A stretch of DNA of 12,156 bases. Source: Chitinilyticum litopenaei DSM 21440 (lineage in GTDB: Bacteria; Pseudomonadota; Gammaproteobacteria; Burkholderiales; Chitinibacteraceae). Shown here piece after piece: positions 1-6,418 of this stretch. The notes under the pieces were generated by a model that saw nothing but the letters and a program-made list of their open reading frames with translations, made no database searches and had not been told where the DNA came from. The stretch's first letter is position 1; each line of letters begins with the position of its first letter. Position numbers and translations under genes: made by a program. The stretch covers positions 1 through 12,156 of the forward strand of contig NZ_ATZJ01000064.1 of the NCBI RefSeq assembly GCF_000428145.1. Direction: 5' to 3'.

Positions 1-437
1 CTCACCCGGCCCGCAAGGGAAGATCAACGCCACGAGTACGTCAACGTCACGATTGCAACGCAGAAGCAGTGATGGCCCATTGGTCGAACCGGCGGCGGGC
101 AAACCTGATGGATTCCCAGTGCGCGAAGCACGCTAAGCCGATAAGGACCCGCCGCGCGAATAGCCCATCATGGTCCGGGCGATTGAGCCCAACGCAGAGG
201 CCGGATATACGTGCGCAGTCGATCCAGCGACCAGAACTGCGGAATGCTTGCAAACCGGGAGGAGTCCATATACGGAATCCAGTGGCAATGCCAGTTCGAG
301 CGTCGCTCTGGATGCCGGCCTTCGCCGGCATGACGAGTTGCTGAGCAGGCTGCCTAATCAGGAAGCATAAAGGCAGGGTATATATCCACAGCCCATGCAT
401 CAAAAAGCCACCAAGTCTATCCCTGCAAGGGTATAAG
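1..437. other. Region with no convincing gene; contains a palindromic repeat
   Basis: I find no supported gene here. One frame on the plus strand is open from the left edge to a TGA at 70-72 and ends in VNVTIATQKQ. This could be the last 23 codons of a gene lying to the left, but it is too short to judge. The open frames across 47-403 on both strands have no ribosome binding site. They also read through a palindromic repeat at 307-335, giving the typical translation WMPAFAGMT, which is a sign of noncoding repeat sequence. Positions 60-190 hold small palindromes such as GTGC-GCGAA-GCAC and may be another dispersed repeat. Confidence 0.5.
307..335 (+). repeat. 29-bp palindromic intergenic repeat, copy 1
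   Basis: The repeat begins TCTGGATGCC, has a GC-rich palindromic core (GCCGGCCTTCGCCGGC) and ends CATGACG. The same layout (TCTGGAT, palindromic core, ATGACG) occurs at 1497-1524, 9597-9625 (inverted) and 9651-9679. It is a REP-like or dRS3-like intergenic repeat able to form a hairpin. Confidence 0.75.
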
Positions 438-1253
438 TCAGCCCAATGCTACGGTCACGATACGCTGCGGGTGCGTGTACACCGTCATCCGTCCCTGCCT
501 GGCGAAGCCGGCCAGCGTGATGCCGGCCTGCTGCGCCCAGTCCACCGCCAGCGCGGTCGGCGCGGAAATGGCGACCACCACCGGCATCGCCGCGCGCGCG
601 GCCTTCTGCAGCATTTCCAGCGACACGCGCGAAGTCAGCAGCAGCACGCCATCGCCACGCTCGCGCTCGGGGGCCAGCGCGCCGATCAGCTTGTCGAGCG
701 CGTTGTGCCGGCCGATGTCCTCGCGCACCAGCAGGCCGTCATCGAAATCACCCAGCCAGCCCGCCGCGTGCAGGCCGCCGCAGGCCTGGTTGAGTGTCTG
801 CTTTTCGGCGAGGCGCGCCAGCCCGGCGTGAATGGCATCGGTGGGGAAGCATTGATTCGATCCGGCCACCGGCAAGGGGCGCAGCACCTGCTCCAGCCGG
901 CTGCCGCACAGCCCGCAGCTCGTGCGGCTTGTGAGCCGTGGTGCCTGCGCGCGCAGCTGCGCGGCGTATTGCTCGGGGATGCGGATGTCGGCGCGGTAGC
1001 AGTCGGCCTCGCGGCTGATCGCAATATCGAGGATCTGGTGATAGGCCGGCACGATGCCTTCGCTGAGCGTGAAGCCGATGGCGAGTTCTTCCAGACTGGT
1101 CGGCGTGCACAGTGTCACCAGCTGCTCGACGCCGTTGTAATGGAGCGCCAACGGCGCCTCGTCGGCCAGCAGTTCGTCGGCGGGCGCTGATTCGCCATGC
1201 TGCAGGCGCAGCGCGAGGGCGGGCTTGATGCCGCGACAAGGCTCAGATTTCAT
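438..1253 (-). CDS. fdhD: Formate dehydrogenase accessory sulfurtransferase FdhD
   Basis: A 271-residue cytoplasmic protein of the FdhD family. FdhD takes sulfur from the cysteine desulfurase IscS and passes it to the bis-MGD molybdenum cofactor, which formate dehydrogenases need for activity. The conserved CxxC that carries the persulfide is visible as SCGLCG (Cys113, Cys116). Other family blocks are ACGGLHAAG (158-164), VREDIGRHNALDKLIG (176-191) and the C-terminal TSRVSLEMLQKAARA stretch (207-221). Length matches the family (about 260-280). The start is the only ATG that keeps the whole domain; GGTGGG lies just upstream as a close-spaced ribosome binding site. It lies downstream of the FdhF/YdeP-like oxidoreductase on the same strand, its probable client, but 463 bp of repeats separates them. 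The product call is firm; co-transcription is uncertain. Confidence 0.95.
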   Translation of the reverse strand: MKSEPCRGIKPALALRLQHGESAPADELLADEAPLALHYNGVEQLVTLCTPTSLEELAIGFTLSEGIVPAYHQILDIAISREADCYRADIRIPEQYAAQLRAQAPRLTSRTSCGLCGSRLEQVLRPLPVAGSNQCFPTDAIHAGLARLAEKQTLNQACGGLHAAGWLGDFDDGLLVREDIGRHNALDKLIGALAPERERGDGVLLLTSRVSLEMLQKAARAAMPVVVAISAPTALAVDWAQQAGITLAGFARQGRMTVYTHPQRIVTVALG

Positions 1254-1372
1254 ATACCCACCAAGCCATCAGCATGCAGCCTTTCAATTTATTAACCCAC
1301 AAAGCAATACCCATGAATTCACCTCGCACTTACCCGGCATGACTGCATTGGCAAATGCGGAAGATCATTAAG

Positions 1373-1455
1373 CACAGAGGCGCAGAGGAAAGGCAAGCCA
1401 GGATAAACAGACTCTCCACGGCCTCCGGCGAATTGCGGTTATCTGTGCCTCTGTG
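1373..1455. repeat. CACAGAGGC-type inverted repeat
   Basis: Left arm CACAGAGGCGCAGA (1373-1386) pairs with right arm TCTGTGCCTCTGTG (1442-1455), with one mismatch in 14. The 55-bp spacer has no apparent coding sense. It resembles the dispersed CACAGAGGCACAGAG repeats found between genes in many bacteria. Confidence 0.7.
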
Positions 1456-1496
1456 GTGGATTCGGGATTCCGAGCGCGGCCAGACAAGCTTTGCCG

Positions 1497-1524
1497 CTGG
1501 ATTCCGGCCTGCGCCGGAATTGAC
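1497..1524 (+). repeat. 29-bp palindromic intergenic repeat, copy 2 (degenerate)
   Basis: It begins CTGGATTCCGGC and ends GCCGGAATTGAC, with the same layout as the copies at 307-335 and 9651-9679. One extra T in the terminal TGAC block and a missing leading T mark it as a diverged copy. Confidence 0.7.
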
Positions 1525-1560
1525 AGCCCATCAATCCGGCCGCCAGAAACTTGAGCAGGC

Positions 1561-1615
1561 GTAGGAGCGAGCTTGCTCGCGAAGCGTTGCCGATCGCGAG
1601 CAAGCTCGCTCCTAC
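1561..1615. repeat. Perfect 22-bp inverted repeat (REP-like)
   Basis: The arm at 1561-1582 starts GTAGGAGCGAGCTTGCTCGC and is the exact reverse complement of 1594-1615. An 11-base loop separates the arms. The arm itself holds the smaller palindrome GCGAGCTTGCTCGC. It closely resembles the GTAGGAGCGAGCTTGCTCGCGA repeats common between genes in Pseudomonas. The perfect match of the arms suggests recent spread or a conserved hairpin. Confidence 0.85.
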
Positions 1616-1628
1616 AACTGAAAATCCC

Positions 1629-1704
1629 GTAGGTCGGATAAGCGCAGCGCCATCCGACTGCAACACGCTCTCAGCCGGAAGGCGCTGCGCTTTTCCGCGC
1701 CTAC
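1629..1704. repeat. GTAGGTCGGATAAGCGCAGCG-type inverted repeat pair
   Basis: The left unit (1629-1658) begins GTAGGTCGGATAAGCGCAGC and contains its own GTCGGAT...ATCCGAC palindrome. The right unit (1677-1704) is a diverged reverse complement, ending GCGCTGCGCTTTTCCGCGCC then TAC. It ends 12 bp from the oxidoreductase stop codon, so it may cap the 3' end of that transcript. Confidence 0.7.
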
Positions 1705-1716
1705 GCCAACATGCGC

Positions 1717-3948
1717 TCACTTTCCCAGCAGATACACCGGTATCGCCTTGCTGGCCGGCGTCATCGCTTCCACGTCGTGATAATCCAGCGGCACCAGCGG
1801 GTTGGTTTCCGGGAAATAGGCGGCGAGGCAGCCGCGCGGGATGTCGTGCGGCTGCAGGCGGAAATCTTCCACGCGCCGCTCGCCGTCGGTCCACACCGAC
1901 ACGATGTCAACACGCTGATCCGCTACCAGCCCCAGCGCGGCAATGTCGGCCGCATTGGCGAACAGCACGCGGCGCTCGTTGCGTATGCCGCGGTAGCGGT
2001 CGTTCAGCGCGTAGATGGTGGTGTTGTACTGGTCGTGGCTGCGCACGGTGGCGAGTGCCAGCAGCTTGTTGGGTGTGAGCGCCTGCATTTCGGCAATCAC
2101 GTCCGGCTGCAGCGCGTGCACCTTGAACTGCGCCTTGCCCGCCACTGTTGTCCAGCGCAGCTCGCGCGCGCTATTGCCCAGATAGAAGCCGCCGGGCGAG
2201 CGCACGCGGGCGTTGAAGTCCTGAAAACCCGGAACGACCTGCGCAATCAGATCCCGGATGCGGTCGTAATCGGCCACCAGTCCGTCGAAATCGACCGGGC
2301 TGTTGGCGAGCGTGGCGCGGGCGATGCCGGCGACGATTGCCGGCTCGGACAGCAAGTGCGGCGACGCTGGCGGCTTCACCCCTCGCGTGAGGTGCACCAT
2401 GCTCATCGAATCTTCCACCGTGATCTGCTGCGCGCGGCCGGCGGTTTCGTCATTCTCGGTGCGACTCAGGCAGGGCAGGATCAGCGCGTCGCGGCCCGGC
2501 AGCAGGTGCGAGCGGTTGAGCTTCGTCGTGATGTGCACGGTGAGGTTCTGGCGGCGCAAACCCGCCCAGGTACGCGGCGTATCCGGCGTGGCCGCCGCGA
2601 AATTGCCGCCCAGCGCGATGAACACCTTGCCGCGCCCGTCTTCCATCGCGGCAATCGTCTCGACCACATTGCGGCCGTGATCAGATGGCGGCGTGAAGCC
2701 CGCCGCCTTGCCGAGCTGGTCCAGAAAGGCAGTGCTCGGGCGCTCGTTGATGCCCATCGTGCGGTCGCCCTGCACATTGGAATGCCCGCGCACCGGGCAG
2801 GCGCCGGCGCCGGGCTTGCCCAGATTGCCCTTCACCAGCAGCGCGTTCACCAGCATCTGGATCGTCGCCACCGCATGCCGGTGCTGGGTGATGCCCATGC
2901 CCCAGGTGAAGATGCTGGCGTCGCTGGCCAGATACAGCGCGCACAGCGCATCCAGCTGCTCACGGGCGAGGCCGCTGGCCTCGACCAGCGCATCCCAGCC
3001 GGTGGCCAGCACGTCCTCGGCCAGCGCGGTGAAGCCGTCGGTGTGCGCCTCGATAAACGCCTCGTCGTGCGCGCCGGCTTCCAGCACGGCCTTGATCAGT
3101 GCCTTACCGATTGCGAGGTCTCCGCCGAGCTTGGGCTGGAAATAGTGGCTGGCGATCGTGGTCGCGTCATTCGTCAGCATTTCCAGCGGCTGCTGCGGGT
3201 CCTGAAAGCGCAGCAGGCCGGCTTCGCGCAGCGGGTTGATCACCACGATCTGGCAGCCGCGCTTGGCGGCCTCGCGCAACGTGCCCAGCATGCGCGGGTG
3301 GTTGGTGGCCGGGTTCTGGCCAAACAGGAAAATCGCGCTGGCGTGCTCGAAATCGTCCAGCGTCACCGTGCCCTTGCCCACACCGATGCTGGCGGTAAGC
3401 GCGCGCCCGCTGGGCTCATGGCACATGTTCGAGCAATCGGGAAAATGGTTGCTGCCATAGAGGCGCACGAAGAGTTGATAGAGAAACGCCGTCTCGTTGC
3501 CGGTGCGCCCGGAGGTATAAAAATGCGCCTCGTCCGGGCTGACCGCGCGCAAATGCTCGCCCACCAGCGCAAAGGCCCACTCCCAGGCGATGGGAAGATA
3601 CTTGTCGCTGGCCGCGTCATAGCGCATCGGCTCAGCCAGCCGGCCCTGCTGCTCCAGCGTGTAATCGTCCCAACCCAGCATCTCGGTAACGGTATGCCGC
3701 GCGAAGAAGGCCGCATCGGCCAGCCGGCGATCCAGCTCGTGGTTGATCGCCTTCGCGCCGTTCTCGCAGAAATTGATCCGGGTATCGGGCTTGTCCGGCC
3801 ACGCACAGCCGGGGCAATCAAAACCGCCGGGCTGGTTGGCATTGGCCAGCGCAATCACCGCGCGCGCCGCATTGGCCGGCTGAATGCTCGCCAGCGTCGC
3901 CTTCAAGGCCCCCCAGCCACCGGACGGCGGGGTTTTCGATTCGGACAT
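1717..3948 (-). CDS. FdhF/YdeP-family molybdopterin oxidoreductase
   Basis: A 743-residue protein of the formate-dehydrogenase-like molybdopterin oxidoreductases, closest in motifs to the FdhF/YdeP group. The N-terminus has the group motif CPGCAWP (Cys45, Cys48) followed by INFCENGAKA (Cys61). SNMCHEPSG (173-181) puts Cys176-His177 where FdhF carries selenocysteine-His, so Cys176 is the likely Mo ligand. WGMGITQH (349-356) and GNLGKPGAGACPVRGH (374-389) are cofactor-binding blocks, and the C-terminal 110 residues fit the dinucleotide-binding domain. I chose the ATG at 3948, preceded by GGGAG at normal spacing. A longer open frame to 4092 adds 48 residues with no family similarity. There is no Tat signal, so it is probably cytoplasmic. 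The physiological substrate of YdeP-type enzymes is not settled (E. coli YdeP is linked to acid resistance). The nearby fdhD supports a bis-MGD enzyme. Confidence 0.9.
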   Translation of the reverse strand: MSESKTPPSGGWGALKATLASIQPANAARAVIALANANQPGGFDCPGCAWPDKPDTRINFCENGAKAINHELDRRLADAAFFARHTVTEMLGWDDYTLEQQGRLAEPMRYDAASDKYLPIAWEWAFALVGEHLRAVSPDEAHFYTSGRTGNETAFLYQLFVRLYGSNHFPDCSNMCHEPSGRALTASIGVGKGTVTLDDFEHASAIFLFGQNPATNHPRMLGTLREAAKRGCQIVVINPLREAGLLRFQDPQQPLEMLTNDATTIASHYFQPKLGGDLAIGKALIKAVLEAGAHDEAFIEAHTDGFTALAEDVLATGWDALVEASGLAREQLDALCALYLASDASIFTWGMGITQHRHAVATIQMLVNALLVKGNLGKPGAGACPVRGHSNVQGDRTMGINERPSTAFLDQLGKAAGFTPPSDHGRNVVETIAAMEDGRGKVFIALGGNFAAATPDTPRTWAGLRRQNLTVHITTKLNRSHLLPGRDALILPCLSRTENDETAGRAQQITVEDSMSMVHLTRGVKPPASPHLLSEPAIVAGIARATLANSPVDFDGLVADYDRIRDLIAQVVPGFQDFNARVRSPGGFYLGNSARELRWTTVAGKAQFKVHALQPDVIAEMQALTPNKLLALATVRSHDQYNTTIYALNDRYRGIRNERRVLFANAADIAALGLVADQRVDIVSVWTDGERRVEDFRLQPHDIPRGCLAAYFPETNPLVPLDYHDVEAMTPASKAIPVYLLGK

Positions 3949-3979
3949 GGGCAGCTCCCGGCAAAGGTGGAAGGGGGCA

Positions 3980-3988
3980 GTGTAGCAA
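3980..3988 (-). promoter_or_regulatory. Possible extended -10 element for the oxidoreductase gene
   Basis: Read on the minus strand this is TGCTACACT, which fits the extended -10 pattern TGnTAnnnT. It would start a transcript about 25 nt before the ATG at 3948. I see no good -35 hexamer, so support is weak. Confidence 0.3.
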
Positions 3989-4050
3989 GGCTGGCAGGTG
4001 GGCTGGGTATGGCCGTGCCGGAGCAGCAAACGGGCAGGTAACTGGCAAAG

Positions 4051-4070
4051 CAATACACTTGCATGTATTG
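4051..4070. promoter_or_regulatory. Perfect inverted repeat CAATACA-N6-TGTATTG
   Basis: Seven-base arms (4051-4057 and 4064-4070) around CTTGCA form a perfect dyad with the size and symmetry of a regulator site. It lies about 100 bp upstream of the oxidoreductase start and 225 bp upstream of the AIPR start. The regulator is unknown. Confidence 0.35.
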
Positions 4071-4182
4071 ACCCAAACCCAGCCAGATTCATTACCTAAC
4101 GACACATACCCTGTGCACCAAAACCTACCTCAGTGGCAAGCCCTGCAACGCGGCAAAAATCCCACACCTTGCCCGCACGGAA

Positions 4183-4213
4183 CTGACATCAATCCCAGAG
4201 ATAGGCTTATGAT
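4183..4213 (+). promoter_or_regulatory. Possible sigma70-type promoter for the AIPR gene
   Basis: CTGACA (4183-4188) and TATGAT (4208-4213) resemble -35 and -10 hexamers, but the 19-bp spacing is long. A transcript would begin near 4220, about 75 nt upstream of the AIPR ATG. Confidence 0.3.
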
Positions 4214-4230
4214 CAACATCATCCGACGAA

Positions 4231-4252
4231 CGGTAAGAGTCATTCGTTACCG
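4231..4252. promoter_or_regulatory. Inverted repeat CGGTAA-N10-TTACCG in the AIPR leader
   Basis: Six-base arms (4231-4236 and 4247-4252) flank ten bases. A second overlapping dyad, ACGAA (4226-4230) with TTCGT (4243-4247), interleaves with it. It lies about 45 bp upstream of the AIPR start and could be an operator or an RNA hairpin with two alternative folds. Confidence 0.35.
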
Positions 4253-4295
4253 AAAAAACTATCAACATAGCTAAACAAGAAAAAGGATTTTACTT

Positions 4296-6038
4296 ATGAA
4301 TGCGATAATTCATCATAAAGCTGAATTTAATAAGCAACATAAATTAATTGAGAGCCATGGCGACAACGCATATATCCTTTGGGCTCTAGGATTGTACCTT
4401 GATGAACCAGACTTAGATGCATTATCTTCACGGGCACTTACTGATGGTGGCAATGACAAAAGCATAGATTTTCTAGAAATCGACAAAACAGGTCAAAAAA
4501 TCGTTATTGTTCAAGGATATTACACAAAAAAAAATGGTGACAAAGCACCTTCAAAAAAAGCTTCAGACATAAACACAGCAGTAGCATGGCTAGCCTCTGG
4601 CGACATGAAGTGCCAAACGATCAACCAACGACTCAAAGAACGTATATCCGACTGCCGGGATTTAATTGAACAAGATGAAATCGAACATATTGAGTTGATC
4701 TACATTCACAACCTACCCGAATCTATCAACACAAAGCAAGAACTAGAAACCTGCGAAAGAAATGCACAAAAATTATTTCTTGACAAAGGGATCAGCGTAA
4801 CCTGCAAAGAGCTCGGCATAACTGAAATCGAGTCTCTATACATGGAAAGATCGTCACAAATACTAATAAAACATAAAATAAAAATCGATGGAGAAAGGAT
4901 CGGTTACATTCAAAATACAGACTGGGATGCATACATATTCAACATCAAAGGCGAGTGGCTCCGAGACCTATTTAAGCAGCACGATGACAAGTTATTTTCC
5001 GCAAATTACCGCGGATTCCTCGGAGTCAACAAGAGGAAAAAAATTAACTCTGGAATTAAAAATACAGCAGAAAAGCAGGCGCCTGACTTCTGGGTCTTCA
5101 ACAACGGAATAACATTAATTACAACACAGATAACCGAAGAGAAGGCGGGGCGAAAAAAAGAAAACTACCTTCACGGAATATCCATCATTAATGGCGCACA
5201 AACTACTGGATCACTAGGAAGCATAGATTCAAACATTGGAATCCCTGACGTAAAAGTAATGTGCCGCGTAGTAGTCTGCAAAAACCCAGAAAAGATCGAA
5301 GAAATCGTCAAGTACAATAATACACAAAACAAAATCACCACATGGGATCAATACGCAAACGACGAAACCCAGAAAAACTTAAAAGATCAATTCAAGAAAC
5401 TAGGCTTTGAGTACAGTTTAAAAAGAGGATTCGACGCAGCAACAGCTGAGATTGGCATTGAAAAAGTGGCTCAGCCAGTACTTGCATTCAACGGAAGCCT
5501 GCAAGACTCTAACCGAAGCAAAAACTCAATATTCGAGAGCGCCGAAATATACAAGCGCGCATTCTATGACAAAAGCGCACGCCATGTTCTTTTAGCATTT
5601 TGCTTCTCAAGATCGATAGATAACATCAAAAACACGCTACAAAACAAAGAAACACGAACAAAAATGGAAACAGAACAACTCAATTTATTTAACCACTTTA
5701 GCTTTAAAAACTTTCTACAAGCCTCCATAGGAAGATGCCTTGAGCCATTCATCAAAAGACAATACAACATTAACGATCTCAAGGTGAACAATAACTCGAT
5801 AAAAACAATCGAAGAAATGTCAAAAACACTAGAACCAATAACGAGACAAGTACTCCGCGGAGTCACAAGAGAACTAGGAAGTTACGCAGAAAACAACAAG
5901 GCAAGCATGTCGGACATCCTCAAAAAGGAAGAAACCCTTGTTGCCATATCACCTGACGTTAACTCATTCTTAGAAGGCATTATCGATGGCCGAGATGAAT
6001 ATGATTTCTCCAACATCATATACTCACCTGCCTGTTAA
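4296..6038 (+). CDS. AIPR-family protein (abortive infection phage resistance)
   Basis: A 580-residue cytoplasmic protein with the hallmarks of the AIPR family, first linked to abortive-infection phage resistance. The core blocks are FWVFNNGITLIT (265-276), GISIINGAQTTGSL (294-307) and IVKYNNTQNKITTWD (337-351). The N-terminal region (about 45-80) looks like a restriction-endonuclease-type fold: DGGNDKSIDF (50-59), then a strand IVIVQGYY (69-76). In related proteins I expect Q-x-K at that strand, but here it is Q73-G-Y75. The ATG at 4296 has AAAAGGA eight bases upstream. The gene is clearly AT-rich (hand counts of two 60-base lines gave 27% and 40% GC, against 62% for a line in the oxidoreductase) and uses many A-ending codons, so it was probably acquired by transfer. 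No partner gene is adjacent. The biochemical activity of the family is not established. Confidence 0.88.
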   Translation: MNAIIHHKAEFNKQHKLIESHGDNAYILWALGLYLDEPDLDALSSRALTDGGNDKSIDFLEIDKTGQKIVIVQGYYTKKNGDKAPSKKASDINTAVAWLASGDMKCQTINQRLKERISDCRDLIEQDEIEHIELIYIHNLPESINTKQELETCERNAQKLFLDKGISVTCKELGITEIESLYMERSSQILIKHKIKIDGERIGYIQNTDWDAYIFNIKGEWLRDLFKQHDDKLFSANYRGFLGVNKRKKINSGIKNTAEKQAPDFWVFNNGITLITTQITEEKAGRKKENYLHGISIINGAQTTGSLGSIDSNIGIPDVKVMCRVVVCKNPEKIEEIVKYNNTQNKITTWDQYANDETQKNLKDQFKKLGFEYSLKRGFDAATAEIGIEKVAQPVLAFNGSLQDSNRSKNSIFESAEIYKRAFYDKSARHVLLAFCFSRSIDNIKNTLQNKETRTKMETEQLNLFNHFSFKNFLQASIGRCLEPFIKRQYNINDLKVNNNSIKTIEEMSKTLEPITRQVLRGVTRELGSYAENNKASMSDILKKEETLVAISPDVNSFLEGIIDGRDEYDFSNIIYSPAC

Positions 6039-6056
6039 AATCTGTGGATGGGGCGG

Positions 6057-6074
6057 ATGAGCTAACTCATTTTT
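6057..6074 (+). terminator. Weak intrinsic terminator after the AIPR gene
   Basis: ATGAG (6057-6061), loop CTAA and CTCAT (6066-6070) are followed by TTTT. The five-pair AT-rich stem is weak, but it lies 19 bp past the AIPR stop codon, where termination is expected. Confidence 0.35.
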
Positions 6075-6098
6075 CGGATAATTCGCCCGCCCCCCGAA

Positions 6099-6359
6099 TT
6101 GTTTTTTTTCGCGCGCAAGACGGTGATTTCGTCCAGCCAGATCCTGCACATGATCATTCCCGTCGGCCACCTGCAGCCGGTGCACGCGAAGATGCTGGGC
6201 TTTTTCCTTGGCTATCTGGACGACGAATTCGAATACCGCGCGCAACCGGACAACCTGCCGCAGCCCGGCGACGATGCCTGTACGGCGCAGTTCAAGCGCT
6301 TCGTGTTCGCGGCGACGCAGGCGGGCATCCAAGGCGTGCCGGTGTTCATGGATAGCTGA
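6099..6359 (+). CDS. Small hypothetical protein, possibly a 5'-truncated gene remnant
   Basis: An open frame of up to 86 residues that I do not recognise. Codons from about 6123 to the TGA at 6357 are strongly G/C-ending, unlike the AIPR gene and like the rest of the window, so this frame looks truly coding. The product is mostly helical with an acidic stretch GYLDDEFEY and the end GVPVFMDS; no signal peptide is seen. Starts are poor: TTG at 6099, GTG at 6123 and ATG at 6150 all lack a clear ribosome binding site. The frame is closed upstream by TAA at 6063, at the edge of the AT-rich segment. The simplest reading is the 3' end of a gene whose front was lost when the AIPR segment entered; a complete small gene is the alternative. 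It converges on the sensor kinase gene. Confidence 0.45.
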   Translation: MFFFARKTVISSSQILHMIIPVGHLQPVHAKMLGFFLGYLDDEFEYRAQPDNLPQPGDDACTAQFKRFVFAATQAGIQGVPVFMDS

Positions 6360-6418
6360 GCGCGACGCCCGTCATGCCGCCCGGCAAGGCTGGCGCACGT
6401 CGGGGCATTCCGCCGCCA

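Larger units (their letters stand above)
1254..1716. other. Repeat-rich intergenic region between fdhD and the oxidoreductase
   Basis: This 463-bp gap holds no credible gene. It contains four unrelated inverted-repeat units between 1373 and 1704, listed separately. All lie downstream of the oxidoreductase stop codon and upstream of fdhD, so any mRNA covering both genes would carry several strong hairpins. Positions 1254-1370 show nothing I can name. Confidence 0.7.
3949..4295. other. Intergenic region between divergent oxidoreductase and AIPR genes
   Basis: This 347-bp gap separates two divergently transcribed genes. Base composition falls along it, from GC-rich next to the oxidoreductase to AT-rich near the AIPR start, so the left edge of the imported segment probably lies around 4150-4260. 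It contains two short perfect inverted repeats and a possible extended -10 element, listed separately. The open frame 4059-4274 lacks a ribosome binding site and I do not regard it as a gene. Confidence 0.55.

Noticed and set aside
425..440. CCCT-gca-AGGG hairpin as the fdhD terminator
   Set aside because: The four-pair stem has no T tract in the fdhD direction; this is not enough to call a terminator.
471..1190. Long open frames opposite fdhD
   Set aside because: Low-complexity Arg/Ala/Gln-rich translations with no domain; the minus strand encodes an unmistakable FdhD.
1561..1615. CRISPR or attachment site
   Set aside because: There is only one inverted pair and no regularly spaced direct repeats; it is a REP-like hairpin.
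1711..4041. A 776-codon open frame on the plus strand opposite the oxidoreductase gene
   Set aside because: It is a mirror of a GC-rich gene in the opposite frame: rich in Arg, His, Gln and Ala, no domain, no ribosome binding site. The minus-strand frame carries all family motifs.
4059..4274. A 71-codon open frame upstream of the AIPR gene as a small partner or antitoxin
   Set aside because: No ribosome binding site, Pro/Gln-rich composition, and it crosses the composition change. The region is better explained as a promoter and leader.
6044..6355. A 103-codon open frame overlapping the small hypothetical protein
   Set aside because: Its Arg/Ala/Gly-rich translation is a shadow of the 6099-6359 frame, which has the better third-position composition.
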